Source of the DNA: Legionella busanensis
GTDB taxonomy: Bacteria; Pseudomonadota; Gammaproteobacteria; Legionellales; Legionellaceae
Assembly (NCBI RefSeq): GCF_900461525.1
Contig: NZ_UGOD01000001.1
Location: 2,387,001 to 2,451,000, forward strand
Length of the DNA: 64,000 nucleotides
Reading direction: 5' to 3'
In this document: one piece after another, positions 27,251 through 36,670 of the stretch
How positions within the stretch are numbered: position 1 is the stretch's first letter
Layout: every line of letters starts with the position of its first letter
The notes under the pieces: generated by a model
Told to the model about the DNA's origin: nothing
Seen by the model: the letters and a program-made list of their open reading frames with translations, nothing else
Databases searched by the model: none
Program-made: the position numbers and the translations under genes

Positions 27251-27872
27251 AAGCTCATTTTAATAAATTTTTATTCTATTATAGCAAATAATGAAATTAA
27301 TTTTCTTTAGATAAGCATCTTATTAAGATTAGAGGCTAGGAAGTTTTTAAAAGTCCTTTCAAAAGATTTATGAGCCTTATATATTAATAATGGCTATATG
27401 TAAGGTTTTAAGCTTAAGTCACTTTTAATACTCGTCCAAACTACTTGCCATATTTTAAAAATCGACAACTTCATTTAAGATGCTTAAACGCTATTAAATT
27501 AAAATTAACTTAGCATAGCATAGTTAATTTAGGCGAATAATTACTAATTTAAAGTTAAATTTATAGAAAGTCCAGCTCACGCGTACTTAATAGTAATCGC
27601 TAGAGATGTGTTGCTGTAATGAAAGCGCTTAACAACTAACTTAATTGATTCTGCTAACCTGTGTTTTTGAGACATTTTATATCCTTCATTATTATAATTA
27701 TCTAATGACATAATTAAGCTGGATTTAAAATCTATATTAGAAATATAACTTTAGTAAAACAAAGTAAAATTAGTGTTTCGAGCCTGCAGATCTGCGAGCA
27801 ACTACAACCACTAATTTGTTTCCCGCTATAAAATAAGTTAATGTTTACTAAACATAGGCTTAATACAAAAAT
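27251..27872. other. Intergenic, 620 bp
   Basis: Between divergent genes. It contains one possible short reading frame (27577-27675, listed separately); the rest shows no gene. The plus-strand side contains the subtilase promoter. Confidence 0.5.
27577..27675 (-). CDS. Possible 32-residue small protein
   Basis: On the minus strand an ATG (27673-27675) is preceded by AAGGA eight bases upstream and followed by 32 codons ending in TGA. The product is basic (MSQKHRLAESIKLVVKRF start, AITIKYA end). A similar DNA start (ATG, T/C-rich, AAAAACACA) with a strong ribosome site is at about 40020-40040 on the minus strand, but its frame stops after eight codons. It may be a real small protein, a decayed gene end, or chance. 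Confidence 0.25.
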   Translation of the reverse strand: MSQKHRLAESIKLVVKRFHYSNTSLAITIKYA

Positions 27873-29690
27873 ATGAAAAAAAATTTAGCTTACCTATTTA
27901 TAGCCCTATCGCCTTCATTAACTTTAGCTAAAGCTTTAATAGATAGTGATGTAGTAGATAAGCTAAAGGATATGCAAAAAAAATTCATACAACAATCTAA
28001 TGTAGATAAAGAGCCTAAAATTTCTCTGTTAATTTTTTTACACTCTTTTAATGAGAAAAAGGCTTTTTTAAAAGATATTAATCAATATTCTAGTATTGAA
28101 ATTAAAGATATAAGCTTTATGCCAGCTGTAACTATTGTTATTCCTGCTAGGACATACTTATTCAATAAGTTAGCAAGTCACCCTGCCATAGCTCAAATTT
28201 CCTCTTACAACTTAGGAAAAACTGAACTTGATATTAGTACTCAGATATTAAAATTAACACCATCTATTGTATATCCCGAAGTGAGTAATTGGTGGGACCA
28301 TGGTTATACAGGTCATAAAGGAGTTATTGGTTTGATTGATGATGGGGTCGATCCTAATCACCCTGCATTAGCTAATAAAACTCTAATTATAAGAAAGGAA
28401 GAAGGATCGCTATATTCAAATTATCTAAATGGTGTACGTTCATCTCACGGTACAGGTGTTGCTTGTATCTATGCTAGTAATAATAAAACTTATAAAGGGA
28501 TTGCTTATGGCGCTAGTAAAATTGTTTTAGGACTATCAGGTAAAGAGACACCAAATATTGAAGATATCATGTTAACCATGAGCACCTTAGATTGGATGCT
28601 AACACGAGCAGAAATTAAGCCCACAATCATTAATTACAGTATGGGTAATGGGAAAATCGCTTGCTCGAACTGCCCTGAATGGAGTGGGCTTGCTAAGGTA
28701 GTTGATTATGTTGTTAATAATAAAAAAATTCTGTGGGTTAAGTCAGCTGGTAATGCAGGTTATATAGCGCCAACTAAACAGGCTCCATTTGCTACTACTT
28801 TAACTGTACCTGGTGATAATTATAATGCGCTGACTATTGCGAACATGAACCCTATTATTAATGAAAATGGTATTGATTATAAAACAGCTAATCGTGACAA
28901 ACACAGTATAAGGTCAACAAGCAGCCGAGGCCCTACACCCTCTGGTAGACGTAAACCCGATTTAACAGCACCTGGCCATAACACTAGAACTTGTGCGCCT
29001 GATCCAGAAACTTATCATTTTAAATACACCGACAGCATGGATTATAAAAATGGTTATCGCCTAATGACAGGAACTAGTGCTGCAGCTCCTCATGTAGGAG
29101 CAGCCATCTTATTAATCCAAGATGCAGGTATTACTAATCCTATAGCAATAAAAGCTCTACTTATTAATAGTGCTGATACTTGGACTGATAGTGATAAAGC
29201 TGAACCTTATGACGGTATTATTAGAAATCATTTTCCTATTATGGGATCTAAATGGAATCGTACTTATGGCTGGGGCTATATTAATATGGAACAAGCCTTT
29301 GCGCAGAAAGGATATATCATTGAAGATAAATTAACATTAAATAATTCCTCTCTAACCTATGAAGCTTTTCTAAATGTAGGTGAAAAAATTACGCTTGTAC
29401 ATGAACGACGTGTAGGCTATTTTAAAGACAGTACCGAATGGAAGCTTAGCCATCTTTCTTTAGAACTAATTGACAAGAATACGGATAAAATTATTGCTTT
29501 TGATGATAGCCCAATTGATACTGTTCATCAGGTAGCAAATTGTAGGCTATCAAATGGCAAATGCGCGCCTAAAGATAAAGCTCGGCATGTTTTAGTACAC
29601 GTTAAGCTTCTAAGTCAAACGATTGATGGTAGTGATAGTGAGCCTTTTGCACTAGTTCTAAAAACGCCTAATACTTCAGACAACTCCTAA
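27873..29690 (+). CDS. Secreted subtilisin-family (S8) serine protease
   Basis: 605 aa with a signal peptide (MKKNLAYLFIALSPSLTLAKA). After an inhibitor-like propeptide (about 25-120) the catalytic domain shows D156 (GLIDDGVDPNHP), H192 (SSHGTGVACIY), oxyanion N294 (SAGN) and S402 (MTGTSAAAPHVGA). A C-terminal beta domain (about 475-600) follows. Likely active, exported to the periplasm or secreted by type II. Monocistronic; the SDR gene downstream is 140 bp away. Confidence 0.93.
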   Translation: MKKNLAYLFIALSPSLTLAKALIDSDVVDKLKDMQKKFIQQSNVDKEPKISLLIFLHSFNEKKAFLKDINQYSSIEIKDISFMPAVTIVIPARTYLFNKLASHPAIAQISSYNLGKTELDISTQILKLTPSIVYPEVSNWWDHGYTGHKGVIGLIDDGVDPNHPALANKTLIIRKEEGSLYSNYLNGVRSSHGTGVACIYASNNKTYKGIAYGASKIVLGLSGKETPNIEDIMLTMSTLDWMLTRAEIKPTIINYSMGNGKIACSNCPEWSGLAKVVDYVVNNKKILWVKSAGNAGYIAPTKQAPFATTLTVPGDNYNALTIANMNPIINENGIDYKTANRDKHSIRSTSSRGPTPSGRRKPDLTAPGHNTRTCAPDPETYHFKYTDSMDYKNGYRLMTGTSAAAPHVGAAILLIQDAGITNPIAIKALLINSADTWTDSDKAEPYDGIIRNHFPIMGSKWNRTYGWGYINMEQAFAQKGYIIEDKLTLNNSSLTYEAFLNVGEKITLVHERRVGYFKDSTEWKLSHLSLELIDKNTDKIIAFDDSPIDTVHQVANCRLSNGKCAPKDKARHVLVHVKLLSQTIDGSDSEPFALVLKTPNTSDNS

Positions 29691-29829
29691 AACAAGAATG
29701 ATGTGGTGTTAAGACACTGTTTGAATGTTTAAAATTTTTGATGTGAGGCTATTCTACCAAGCCTTATGAATGTGGGAATTTAAATTCGTTTATAAGTTTC
29801 AAACAACTTTAGTAGAAGGTAAACAAACT

Positions 29830-30528
29830 ATGGCTCGCTACTTAATTATTGCAGCAAGCAGTGCAATTGGACAAGCGGTTAGTAAACTTCTCAAAGAACA
29901 AGGAGATGAAGTTATAACCACCACGCGCAACAAAGATAAAATAACACCAGATTTTACTTTGGATGCTACTGATTTTGATGCAGTTGATAAGGTTTTCGAG
30001 CAGGCAGGTACCCTCGATGGCGTTGTGAATTGCGCAGGTTCTTTATTACTTAAAAGTGCTCATCTCACAAGTTTTGATGAATTTCAAAACACAATTAATG
30101 CTTCTTTGACTACATCATTTGCCATTATTCGTGCTGCAGGGAAATACATGAGGCATGGTGGCTCTGTGGTACTCATTGCTTCAGCAGCAGCTTTAACAGG
30201 CTTGGCTAATCATGAGGCTATTGCAGCAGCTAAAGCGGGGATTATCGGTTTGGCTCAAGCGGCGGCTGCGACCTATGCCTCATCTAATTTGCGTATTAAT
30301 GTAGTAGCTCCTGGGATGGTTAGAACCCCTCTTACTGATTCTTTATTTTCTAATCAATTAATAGCTAAAGTATCGATTTCTATGCATGCGTTGGGGCGAG
30401 TTGGAGAACCTTTGGATATTGCAAGAGCTATCTTATTTTTTCTTAATACCAGTAACAATTGGATAACCGGCCAAGTTCTTGCCGTGGACGGCGGGTTAAG
30501 TGCTGTTCGTCCTAAGCTAAAAATTTAA
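29830..30528 (+). CDS. SDR-family protein, atypical (catalytic Tyr missing)
   Basis: 232 aa from ATG 29830 (MARYLIIAASSAIGQAV), chosen because the fold starts here; the upstream ATG adds unrelated residues. The Rossmann fold shows AASSAIG in place of TGxxxGIG, NCAG (67-70), catalytic-type S118 and K135, but the YxxxK tyrosine is Ile131 (NHEAIAAAKAG). The NAD(P)-type C-terminus is normal (GQVLAVDGG). Without the Tyr, classical dehydrogenase activity is doubtful; it may bind nucleotide or another ligand or use a different general base. Confidence 0.85.
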   Translation: MARYLIIAASSAIGQAVSKLLKEQGDEVITTTRNKDKITPDFTLDATDFDAVDKVFEQAGTLDGVVNCAGSLLLKSAHLTSFDEFQNTINASLTTSFAIIRAAGKYMRHGGSVVLIASAAALTGLANHEAIAAAKAGIIGLAQAAAATYASSNLRINVVAPGMVRTPLTDSLFSNQLIAKVSISMHALGRVGEPLDIARAILFFLNTSNNWITGQVLAVDGGLSAVRPKLKI

Positions 30529-30540
30529 TTTATCCTTTTT

Positions 30541-30581
30541 AGCCAGCATAGGTCGGGCTAGAGACCCGACCTATGCTGGCT
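30541..30581. terminator. 17-bp perfect hairpin between convergent genes
   Basis: AGCCAGCATAGGTCGGG / CCCGACCTATGCTGGCT with a seven-base loop. It is GC-rich against the AT-rich surroundings and lies between the SDR gene (+) and the next gene (-). No U run on either side, so it may be a mobile palindromic repeat used as a terminator. Confidence 0.6.
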
Positions 30582-30593
30582 AATTCCAAAATA

Positions 30594-31667
30594 TTATAAT
30601 ATAAAGCTATTTTTTTTAATTAAACTTTTAAATTCACTGAGGTGCATATCATTTCCATCGGGCCTAAGACCACAACCTTTTGTACCCATATTATAAATTT
30701 TAGTATGCGCGTCTTTAAATGCATCCTGTATTAATTGTGCTGTAATACTCTTTCCTCTAGCGTGCCAAACATTGGCTCCTTCTAAATTGATAAAAGGCGA
30801 GGTTTTATTTTGGGCATGCCTAGCATAGTCTCGTAATACATTAATATTTCCCACTTGATAAGCATTTAATACTTTTTGTAAAACAAAGATTTTATTATCG
30901 CGCCGTCCATCTTGATGCCGTAATCGAAAAAACACATTTCTCTGTATTTTTAATTCAGTTAAATGCAATTCAATATTTTTAATAAGGTCTGAATTTGGTA
31001 TAAATTGGCTTAAACATTTACTAGCTGAAAATTCAATCTTATCTTCTAAATCTTCATCAACGCTCAAATCTTGCTGTACGTCTGCTGGTTTACCTGGCCT
31101 TAAGAGGCCTAGTTTTGGGAAAAAAACTAACTTACTAGTAGGCATACAATCACTATCTCGAACCCAACAACCTAAGTCATTACTTAATTTTTGTTGGGCC
31201 TTGTCGCGTATAACTTGGCTTGTAAAGAGATTATTACCAAAGAAAAAATCCGTACCCCAAAAAATGCGTATCTGGTTATGAGTAGTTACAAACTGTTTTG
31301 CTAAATAAATAGGATTATCTTTATCTATTGCAGCTGTTTCTTTATCGTAATGTCTTGCATGACTAAAAAATGCATCTAACCTTCCCTCTGTATCTCTACC
31401 TGTAATAGCAAGGCACATACAGCCTAATAGGCCCTCTGTCCAGAGCATATCTATAGGTCCATTTTCAATATCTTTTAAGATTATTCCGGGTCCTTTCCCT
31501 GGGTGGTTACCATTTAAACCAATCACTCTTGATATATCCGTTTCGTACCAATCAGTAGAACCAATAAAGATATTATTTGCTCCTAAATTAATATTTTTCC
31601 CCCAATGATGCCCACATTGCTGTAATTGTCTAATTTTTTTTTGAATGTCAAATTTTGTATTGGCCAT
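30594..31667 (-). CDS. Unknown protein, possible CheD/CNF-like Cys-His hydrolase, candidate effector
   Basis: 357 aa, no signal peptide. A block GLLGCMCLAITGRDTEGRL followed by DAFFSHARHYD resembles the Cys ... His core of CheD-like and CNF1-like deamidases (C83 or C85, H103; spacing 18-20 residues). A second region has IRIFWGTDFFFGNNLF. The C-terminal half is helical and charged. A host-targeted glutamine deamidase would be one possibility, but similarity is limited to this short block and the call may be wrong. Otherwise unrecognised. Confidence 0.5.
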   Translation of the reverse strand: MANTKFDIQKKIRQLQQCGHHWGKNINLGANNIFIGSTDWYETDISRVIGLNGNHPGKGPGIILKDIENGPIDMLWTEGLLGCMCLAITGRDTEGRLDAFFSHARHYDKETAAIDKDNPIYLAKQFVTTHNQIRIFWGTDFFFGNNLFTSQVIRDKAQQKLSNDLGCWVRDSDCMPTSKLVFFPKLGLLRPGKPADVQQDLSVDEDLEDKIEFSASKCLSQFIPNSDLIKNIELHLTELKIQRNVFFRLRHQDGRRDNKIFVLQKVLNAYQVGNINVLRDYARHAQNKTSPFINLEGANVWHARGKSITAQLIQDAFKDAHTKIYNMGTKGCGLRPDGNDMHLSEFKSLIKKNSFIL

Positions 31668-32074
31668 ATCAATAAACTGTTTTTTAAATATATAGTTAGT
31701 ACTGAAATATCGGCCAGAGGCCTGACCTATAATTGCTAGTTGATTTAAAAGTATCTAAGTTTTAAGAAATCACAAATTATAAAGTTAATTTATCTATTAA
31801 TTAGTCTTTAACTTATTTGATTAAATAATATATCTTTAGTATTGAAAAAGTCACTATGATCCTATGGCATATTAAATGATGACAATCGCCCCTTTAGTTA
31901 ATAATCATATGGATGACTTCAGAGCTGATAATTTAAAGACACTTAATGAGGCAAATATTTTAAATAATTTAACGAGGCAATATATTAAAGAGCATACATT
32001 GTGAACAAAAGGAGGTATTAGCTGTATTTATCTATTTCTTTATTTATTATTCTTTACTTATACTTAATTGAAAC
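31668..32074. other. Intergenic, 400 bp
   Basis: AT-rich DNA. It contains one small plus-strand reading frame (31876-32004, listed separately) without a ribosome site. Confidence 0.4.
31876..32004 (+). CDS. Possible 42-residue reading frame or gene remnant
   Basis: ATG ATG start, ends TGA at 32002-32004; product begins MMTIAPLVNNHMDDFR and ends RQYIKEHTL, with plausible protein composition (helical, mixed charge). No ribosome site, so it is more likely a remnant of a larger gene than a translated one. Confidence 0.2.
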   Translation: MMTIAPLVNNHMDDFRADNLKTLNEANILNNLTRQYIKEHTL

Positions 32075-32284
32075 CTATTTATTTTTTTTAACACTATCTT
32101 CTTTATGAATTGCTTCTTTACCGGACTTAGTACTTTTGACTTTTAGCTTGGGATTACTTTCAGATGCCTTATATGTTTTACTACCCAATTTGGTATCTTT
32201 AGTAAGTTTTTTTTCAACAGTGCCTTTAGTTTTTCCTTGAGGAGAATTCCAAATTACTTTATCCCCTTTTTTAAGTTTACTCAT
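32075..32284 (-). CDS. HVA1/DUF2945-type Tudor-fold small protein
   Basis: 69 aa with a strong ribosome site (AGGAGG). Family-type pattern: KGDKVIWNSPQGKTKGTVEK, then KASESNPKLKVKS and KEAIHKEDSV. The hypervirulence-associated HVA1 (DUF2945) fold is a small beta barrel, often in stress-related loci; its function in bacteria is unclear. It stands upstream of the ligase-associated gene set on the same strand side but 190 bp away, with no sign of co-transcription. Confidence 0.85.
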   Translation of the reverse strand: MSKLKKGDKVIWNSPQGKTKGTVEKKLTKDTKLGSKTYKASESNPKLKVKSTKSGKEAIHKEDSVKKNK

Positions 32285-32470
32285 ATTAGCCTCCTAATTT
32301 ATTAGTTAAAAGTAAGCTTTTAATAAAAACAGTTTCACGTAAAACCTAATCTTTTTCTGCTTGTAACTTCTTTTAGACCATTTATAACCTGAATCACTAC
32401 CCAAAAGCCAAGCAATTGTCACTATCCATTTCCAATTTTTTTAATATAGTTAATTATTAATTAAAGACTG

Positions 32471-33163
32471 TTATTTAATGTGCCAAATTTTTTCTTTATA
32501 AATTAAGTAAACGTTAAATATTTCATCTTGCATTAATTTTTCAAAATTATCACTTTTAATATCAAGCCCCCCTGTATAACTACCAAAAGAAGGCATAACT
32601 ATTTTATTTTGATTCACTAAAAAACATTTACCAGTAATTTTTTTAATTTTCAACTTAGGATGATAATGGCCTACTATTTGGTATGGAGTATTAGGTAAAA
32701 AGTCATGAGTAAAAGTAATACTTTCTAATTTCCAGTATGTACAAAAATAAATATTCGTTGCAAAGCTAAGTATGACCTTTTTATCGTGATTACCCATCAA
32801 CCAAATCCATTTATCTAACCGAGTAGAAATATGTTTAAGCAGTTTTTGTGCTGAATTATTTATACGTAAAAAAGCGTTTGGATCATGAAGATTATCACCT
32901 AAAGATAAAAGTATTTTGGGCTTGAAATAATCAATTACATGCTCAAGGCGTTTAAGCGTATCCCACGTATCGTATAAAGGAAGTGGATTTCCACGTTTAG
33001 CATAATATGAGCCTTTCTCTAAATGAAGATCAGCAACAATAATTAATTGTTGTGCTGGCCAATAGATAACCCCTAAGCTACTTAAAATTAATGGGTAATC
33101 AGCAAATATTACTTGCACTAACTTTTTTTCACTCTCGTTAATTAACAATTTCTTTAACCTCAT
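32471..33163 (-). CDS. Ligase-associated metallophosphoesterase
   Basis: 230 aa of the calcineurin-like fold: DLHLEKG (metal site 1), LSLGDNLHD (bridging Asp), MGNHDK (Asn/His), FTHDF and GHYHPK. It matches the ligase-associated phosphoesterase type, which removes phosphate or cuts nucleic acid ends. The start overlaps the helicase stop by 26 bp, so it is coupled. N-terminal 15 residues are not part of the fold and a later start is possible. Part of the four-gene set with the helicase, exonuclease and ligase. Confidence 0.9.
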   Translation of the reverse strand: MRLKKLLINESEKKLVQVIFADYPLILSSLGVIYWPAQQLIIVADLHLEKGSYYAKRGNPLPLYDTWDTLKRLEHVIDYFKPKILLSLGDNLHDPNAFLRINNSAQKLLKHISTRLDKWIWLMGNHDKKVILSFATNIYFCTYWKLESITFTHDFLPNTPYQIVGHYHPKLKIKKITGKCFLVNQNKIVMPSFGSYTGGLDIKSDNFEKLMQDEIFNVYLIYKEKIWHIK

Positions 33164-35588
33164 TAATTAATTTATCGGCAATAGCTTCAATTTCAGCATA
33201 GGATAATACCTCTTCTTCTGCTTCACCGCTTATTTTTTCAGTTACATAGTTAGACAAAATAGGAATAGCGAATGGAGATGGACGACTTAATACATTTAGA
33301 TGAATTTTATGATGAAAGCGTTTTAACAGATTAGTTAACCTTTCGATGTCTAGAAGTAATTTATCAACCTCTTTACGTGTAATTTTGAGTAAAATATGTT
33401 CAGGTTCGTAACGCTGTAATACATCATAAATTAAATCTGTACTAAACGTGACTTGTTTCATAGATTTATGCGTAGAGGCTATTTGACGTTCCGTTAAGCC
33501 ACTGATAATAGCAATTTGTCTAAAGGTACGTTTTAATAATAATGATTTAGATAGCCATACTTCTAACTCTTCATATAAAATCTTGCTAGTAAATAGCTCA
33601 GAAATAGTTTGTGATTCAATCATATTAATTGTACTGATAGCTAAACCATAATCGATAACTGTAAAGTTAATAGGTTTTAACTTTAAAGCTTCTAGACGCT
33701 GAGTTAATAACATCCCCAAACTATGATTAGCTCGTCGGCCTACAAAACTATAGATAACCAAATAATTTCTTTGCTTATACCTAAATTGCTCAACTAAAAC
33801 AGCTTTGTCATTTGGAATTAATGAAAATTTCTGTTGTAGTTTTAGCCACTCACTAATCTTAGAAGGAAATTTTGCCCAAGCCTTTGGTTGATTAATTAAC
33901 TTAAGTACTTCATGGGCTAAAAAAGTAGATAAAGGCATGATTCCGCCACGATAGGAAGGTAATTTGGGTTCAGGCGCCTTTATTTTACGTGTTTCAACAT
34001 ACATATCATGTATGCGAACATATTCTAAAACTTCACCAGCAAACAGAAATGAATCGCCTGCCTTTAATTCCTGAATAAAAGACTCCTCAATATCTCCTAC
34101 ATATCTATCCTTCCTTTTATTAATAACTTTTACACGTAAACGGGCTGCTTCAATAATTGTTCCAATATTTTGACGATGACGCCTTACCACCTTAGAGGAA
34201 CTAGGAATATACTTATAGTTTTCTTTAATTAATCTATGATATTGCGGGTAATGTTGTAAGGTATAACCGCCATTAACAGCAAATTGAAACAACTTTAAAA
34301 AAATAGCTTTTTTTAAATTACGGTAAGGATAGGCACTGCAAATTGTTTTAAATAAACTTGTTTTTTGAATAGGATGACTACAAGCACTATTAATAATGAA
34401 TTGTACGACTACATCCAAAGCGCCTGGATGCATTTCCTCGTCATCTAATTTACCTTTAGCAACAGCATTAATAGCCGCCATAGATTCTAAGGCATCGAAC
34501 AAATTAGTAGGTACAATGTAAGCTAGACTAGCTTTATTAAATTGATGATTAGAACGACCAATTCGCTGTATTAAACGACTAATACTTTGAGGCGCACCTA
34601 CTTGAATGATTGCATCTATATCTCCCCAATCAATTCCAAGTTCTAAAGCTGAAGTTGCTATTATTGCTTTAATTTTACCTTCAACAATGAGCGACTCTGT
34701 TTTTAAGCGTTGTTCTTTACTAAGTGAGCCGTGATAAATTGCAATGGCTAAATTTGCTTTATTATGCATCCAAAGCTGATGAAATAAATACTCAGCTTGG
34801 GCGCGAGTGTTAACAAAAACAATAGTTAATTTATGTTTGAGTAATAATTCATAAATGCTAGAAATAGCATATTTAGCTTTAAAGCCACTATAAGGAATTG
34901 TACTAGTACTTAGTAAATGCACTAAGGGTTTGTGATGAGATTTGATGTTTAAGATATCTACTTTACTTCCTACAGGAACAAGCCAACTGGCTAATTTTTG
35001 TGGCTCTGCCACTGTTGCTGATAATCCAATACGCATCGCTTGAGGAGAGTATTGATGTAATTGAGCCAAAGCCAAGCTAGTAAAATCACCCCGTTTATTA
35101 ATGGCTAAGCTGTGAATCTCATCGATAATAATTAACTTTAACTTCGAAAAAAAAGTATGTGCAGTAGTATAGCTTAATAAAAGCATTAAGGACTCTGGCG
35201 TAGTTAACAAAATGTTGGGAGGTTTTTTAAGTTGTTTTTGTCGTTGATAAGAAGAAGTATCACCTGTACGAATAGCAACCTCAATGGCAAGCGTCATCTC
35301 CTTTATAGGTAGGAGTAAGTTGCGATGAATATCTTGTGTTAATGCTTTTAAGGGAGAAATATAAAGCGTATGTAAACCTTGCGGTTGATTTAAATGAATA
35401 TCAACCAGAGCCGGCAAAAAACTTGCTAATGTTTTACCACCGCCTGTTGGTGCAACTAATAAGGTAGATTGATTCTTAGCAAAGAGAGCAAACATTTTTT
35501 GCTGAAAAGCGTGCATAGTCCAGTTTTTTTGCGTAAACCACTGAGTCAAGAAGGTGGGAATTAAATGGTTAACATCCTTTAAATGCAT
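33138..35588 (-). CDS. Ligase-associated Lhr-type DEXH helicase
   Basis: 816 aa, the length of the Lhr-core helicase used with bacterial ATP-dependent ligases. Motif I is LLVAPTGGGKTLASFLPA, motif II IIIDEIHSLA, motif III GLSATVAEP, motif IV-VI ATSALELGIDWG and RLIQRIGRSNHQ, followed by the winged-helix and Lhr-specific C-terminal domain. It is a DNA-dependent ATPase and 3'-5' helicase in its relatives. Divergent from the exonuclease gene, sharing a 75-bp promoter region, and overlapping the phosphoesterase gene at its end. Confidence 0.95.
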   Translation of the reverse strand: MHLKDVNHLIPTFLTQWFTQKNWTMHAFQQKMFALFAKNQSTLLVAPTGGGKTLASFLPALVDIHLNQPQGLHTLYISPLKALTQDIHRNLLLPIKEMTLAIEVAIRTGDTSSYQRQKQLKKPPNILLTTPESLMLLLSYTTAHTFFSKLKLIIIDEIHSLAINKRGDFTSLALAQLHQYSPQAMRIGLSATVAEPQKLASWLVPVGSKVDILNIKSHHKPLVHLLSTSTIPYSGFKAKYAISSIYELLLKHKLTIVFVNTRAQAEYLFHQLWMHNKANLAIAIYHGSLSKEQRLKTESLIVEGKIKAIIATSALELGIDWGDIDAIIQVGAPQSISRLIQRIGRSNHQFNKASLAYIVPTNLFDALESMAAINAVAKGKLDDEEMHPGALDVVVQFIINSACSHPIQKTSLFKTICSAYPYRNLKKAIFLKLFQFAVNGGYTLQHYPQYHRLIKENYKYIPSSSKVVRRHRQNIGTIIEAARLRVKVINKRKDRYVGDIEESFIQELKAGDSFLFAGEVLEYVRIHDMYVETRKIKAPEPKLPSYRGGIMPLSTFLAHEVLKLINQPKAWAKFPSKISEWLKLQQKFSLIPNDKAVLVEQFRYKQRNYLVIYSFVGRRANHSLGMLLTQRLEALKLKPINFTVIDYGLAISTINMIESQTISELFTSKILYEELEVWLSKSLLLKRTFRQIAIISGLTERQIASTHKSMKQVTFSTDLIYDVLQRYEPEHILLKITRKEVDKLLLDIERLTNLLKRFHHKIHLNVLSRPSPFAIPILSNYVTEKISGEAEEEVLSYAEIEAIADKLINEVKEIVN

Positions 35589-35663
35589 TATTATCCTATT
35601 ATGCAGGTTGTTATTTCAAATTAAGATCTTATACTTTAAAAAAGATTAAAAGAAGTAATTAAG
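35589..35663. promoter_or_regulatory. Bidirectional promoter region of the ligase-associated set
   Basis: 75 bp between divergent starts (helicase at 35588, exonuclease at 35664). AT-rich; CTTATACTTTAAAA is a likely -10 region. No palindromic operator found. Confidence 0.4.
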
Positions 35664-36668
35664 GTGCATCCCAAAAAATGGCTAGCAATTAAAAAAGAAG
35701 GCTTATACTGTATTCCTGGTCAATTTTACATTGACCCAGTTTGCCCTGTCGATAAAGCCATCATAACTCATGCTCATGCTGATCATGCTCGCTCAGGACA
35801 TCAAGCAATTATTGCGCATACCGCAACGATTGATATTATGAAAGTCCGTTACACTGACAACTGCGCTAATCAATTACATGCTTTATCTTATCATGAACAC
35901 TTACTATTAAATGATGTAGAGCTTTATTTATTACCAGCAGGACATATTCTAGGTAGTTCACAAGTAGTAATTGAATATAAAGGTTCGCGTTTAATCATTT
36001 CAGGTGATTACAAACGAACATTTGATCCCACCTGCGAGGGTTTTATTGCTGAACCTTGTGACGTTTTTATTACTGAAGCGACTTTTAGCTTACCAATATT
36101 TAAACATCCACCTATTGAAGTTGAAGTAAATAAATTACTTCATTCTGTAGCTATTTTTCCAGAGCGCTGTCATCTTGTAGGTGTTTATGCTTTAGGTAAA
36201 TGTCAACGTTTAATTAAAACGTTGCGTATACTTGGTTATTTTGAAACTATTTATATTCATGGTGCACTTAAGAAATTATGTGACTATTATGAATCGCAAG
36301 GTATTAAATTAGGTCATTTAGAGCCGGCTAGCACATTAGATAAACATAACTCACAAGGAAAAATTGTTTTATGTCCGCCTAGTGCGTTACACGATAAATG
36401 GAGTCGACGCTTTGCCCAAGTCATAATTTGTATGGCTTCAGGATGGATGCAAATTAGAGCACGGGCAAAACAAAAAGGGATTGAATTACCCTTAATCATT
36501 TCTGATCACGCTGATTGGTATGAGTTAATTCAAACTATTCATGAAATTAATCCTAAAGAAGTTTGGGTAACGCATGGACGAGAAGAAGCTCTAGTGCATT
36601 ATGCTACCCAGCAAGGTTATTGGGCTCAAGCTTTGCATTTATTAGGGTATGATGACCCTGAGGATTAA
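35664..36668 (+). CDS. Ligase-associated metallo-beta-lactamase-fold exonuclease
   Basis: 334 aa from GTG 35664 (MHPKKWLAIKKEGLYC, matching the usual start of the family; no ATG in frame nearby). The metallo-beta-lactamase metal motif is THAHADHARSGH, with LLPAGHILGSSQ and ISDHADWYE. Related to the SNM1/Artemis-type nuclease branch. First gene of the plus-strand half of the set, followed by the ligase with two bases between. Confidence 0.93.
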   Translation: MHPKKWLAIKKEGLYCIPGQFYIDPVCPVDKAIITHAHADHARSGHQAIIAHTATIDIMKVRYTDNCANQLHALSYHEHLLLNDVELYLLPAGHILGSSQVVIEYKGSRLIISGDYKRTFDPTCEGFIAEPCDVFITEATFSLPIFKHPPIEVEVNKLLHSVAIFPERCHLVGVYALGKCQRLIKTLRILGYFETIYIHGALKKLCDYYESQGIKLGHLEPASTLDKHNSQGKIVLCPPSALHDKWSRRFAQVIICMASGWMQIRARAKQKGIELPLIISDHADWYELIQTIHEINPKEVWVTHGREEALVHYATQQGYWAQALHLLGYDDPED

Positions 36669-36670
36669 TA

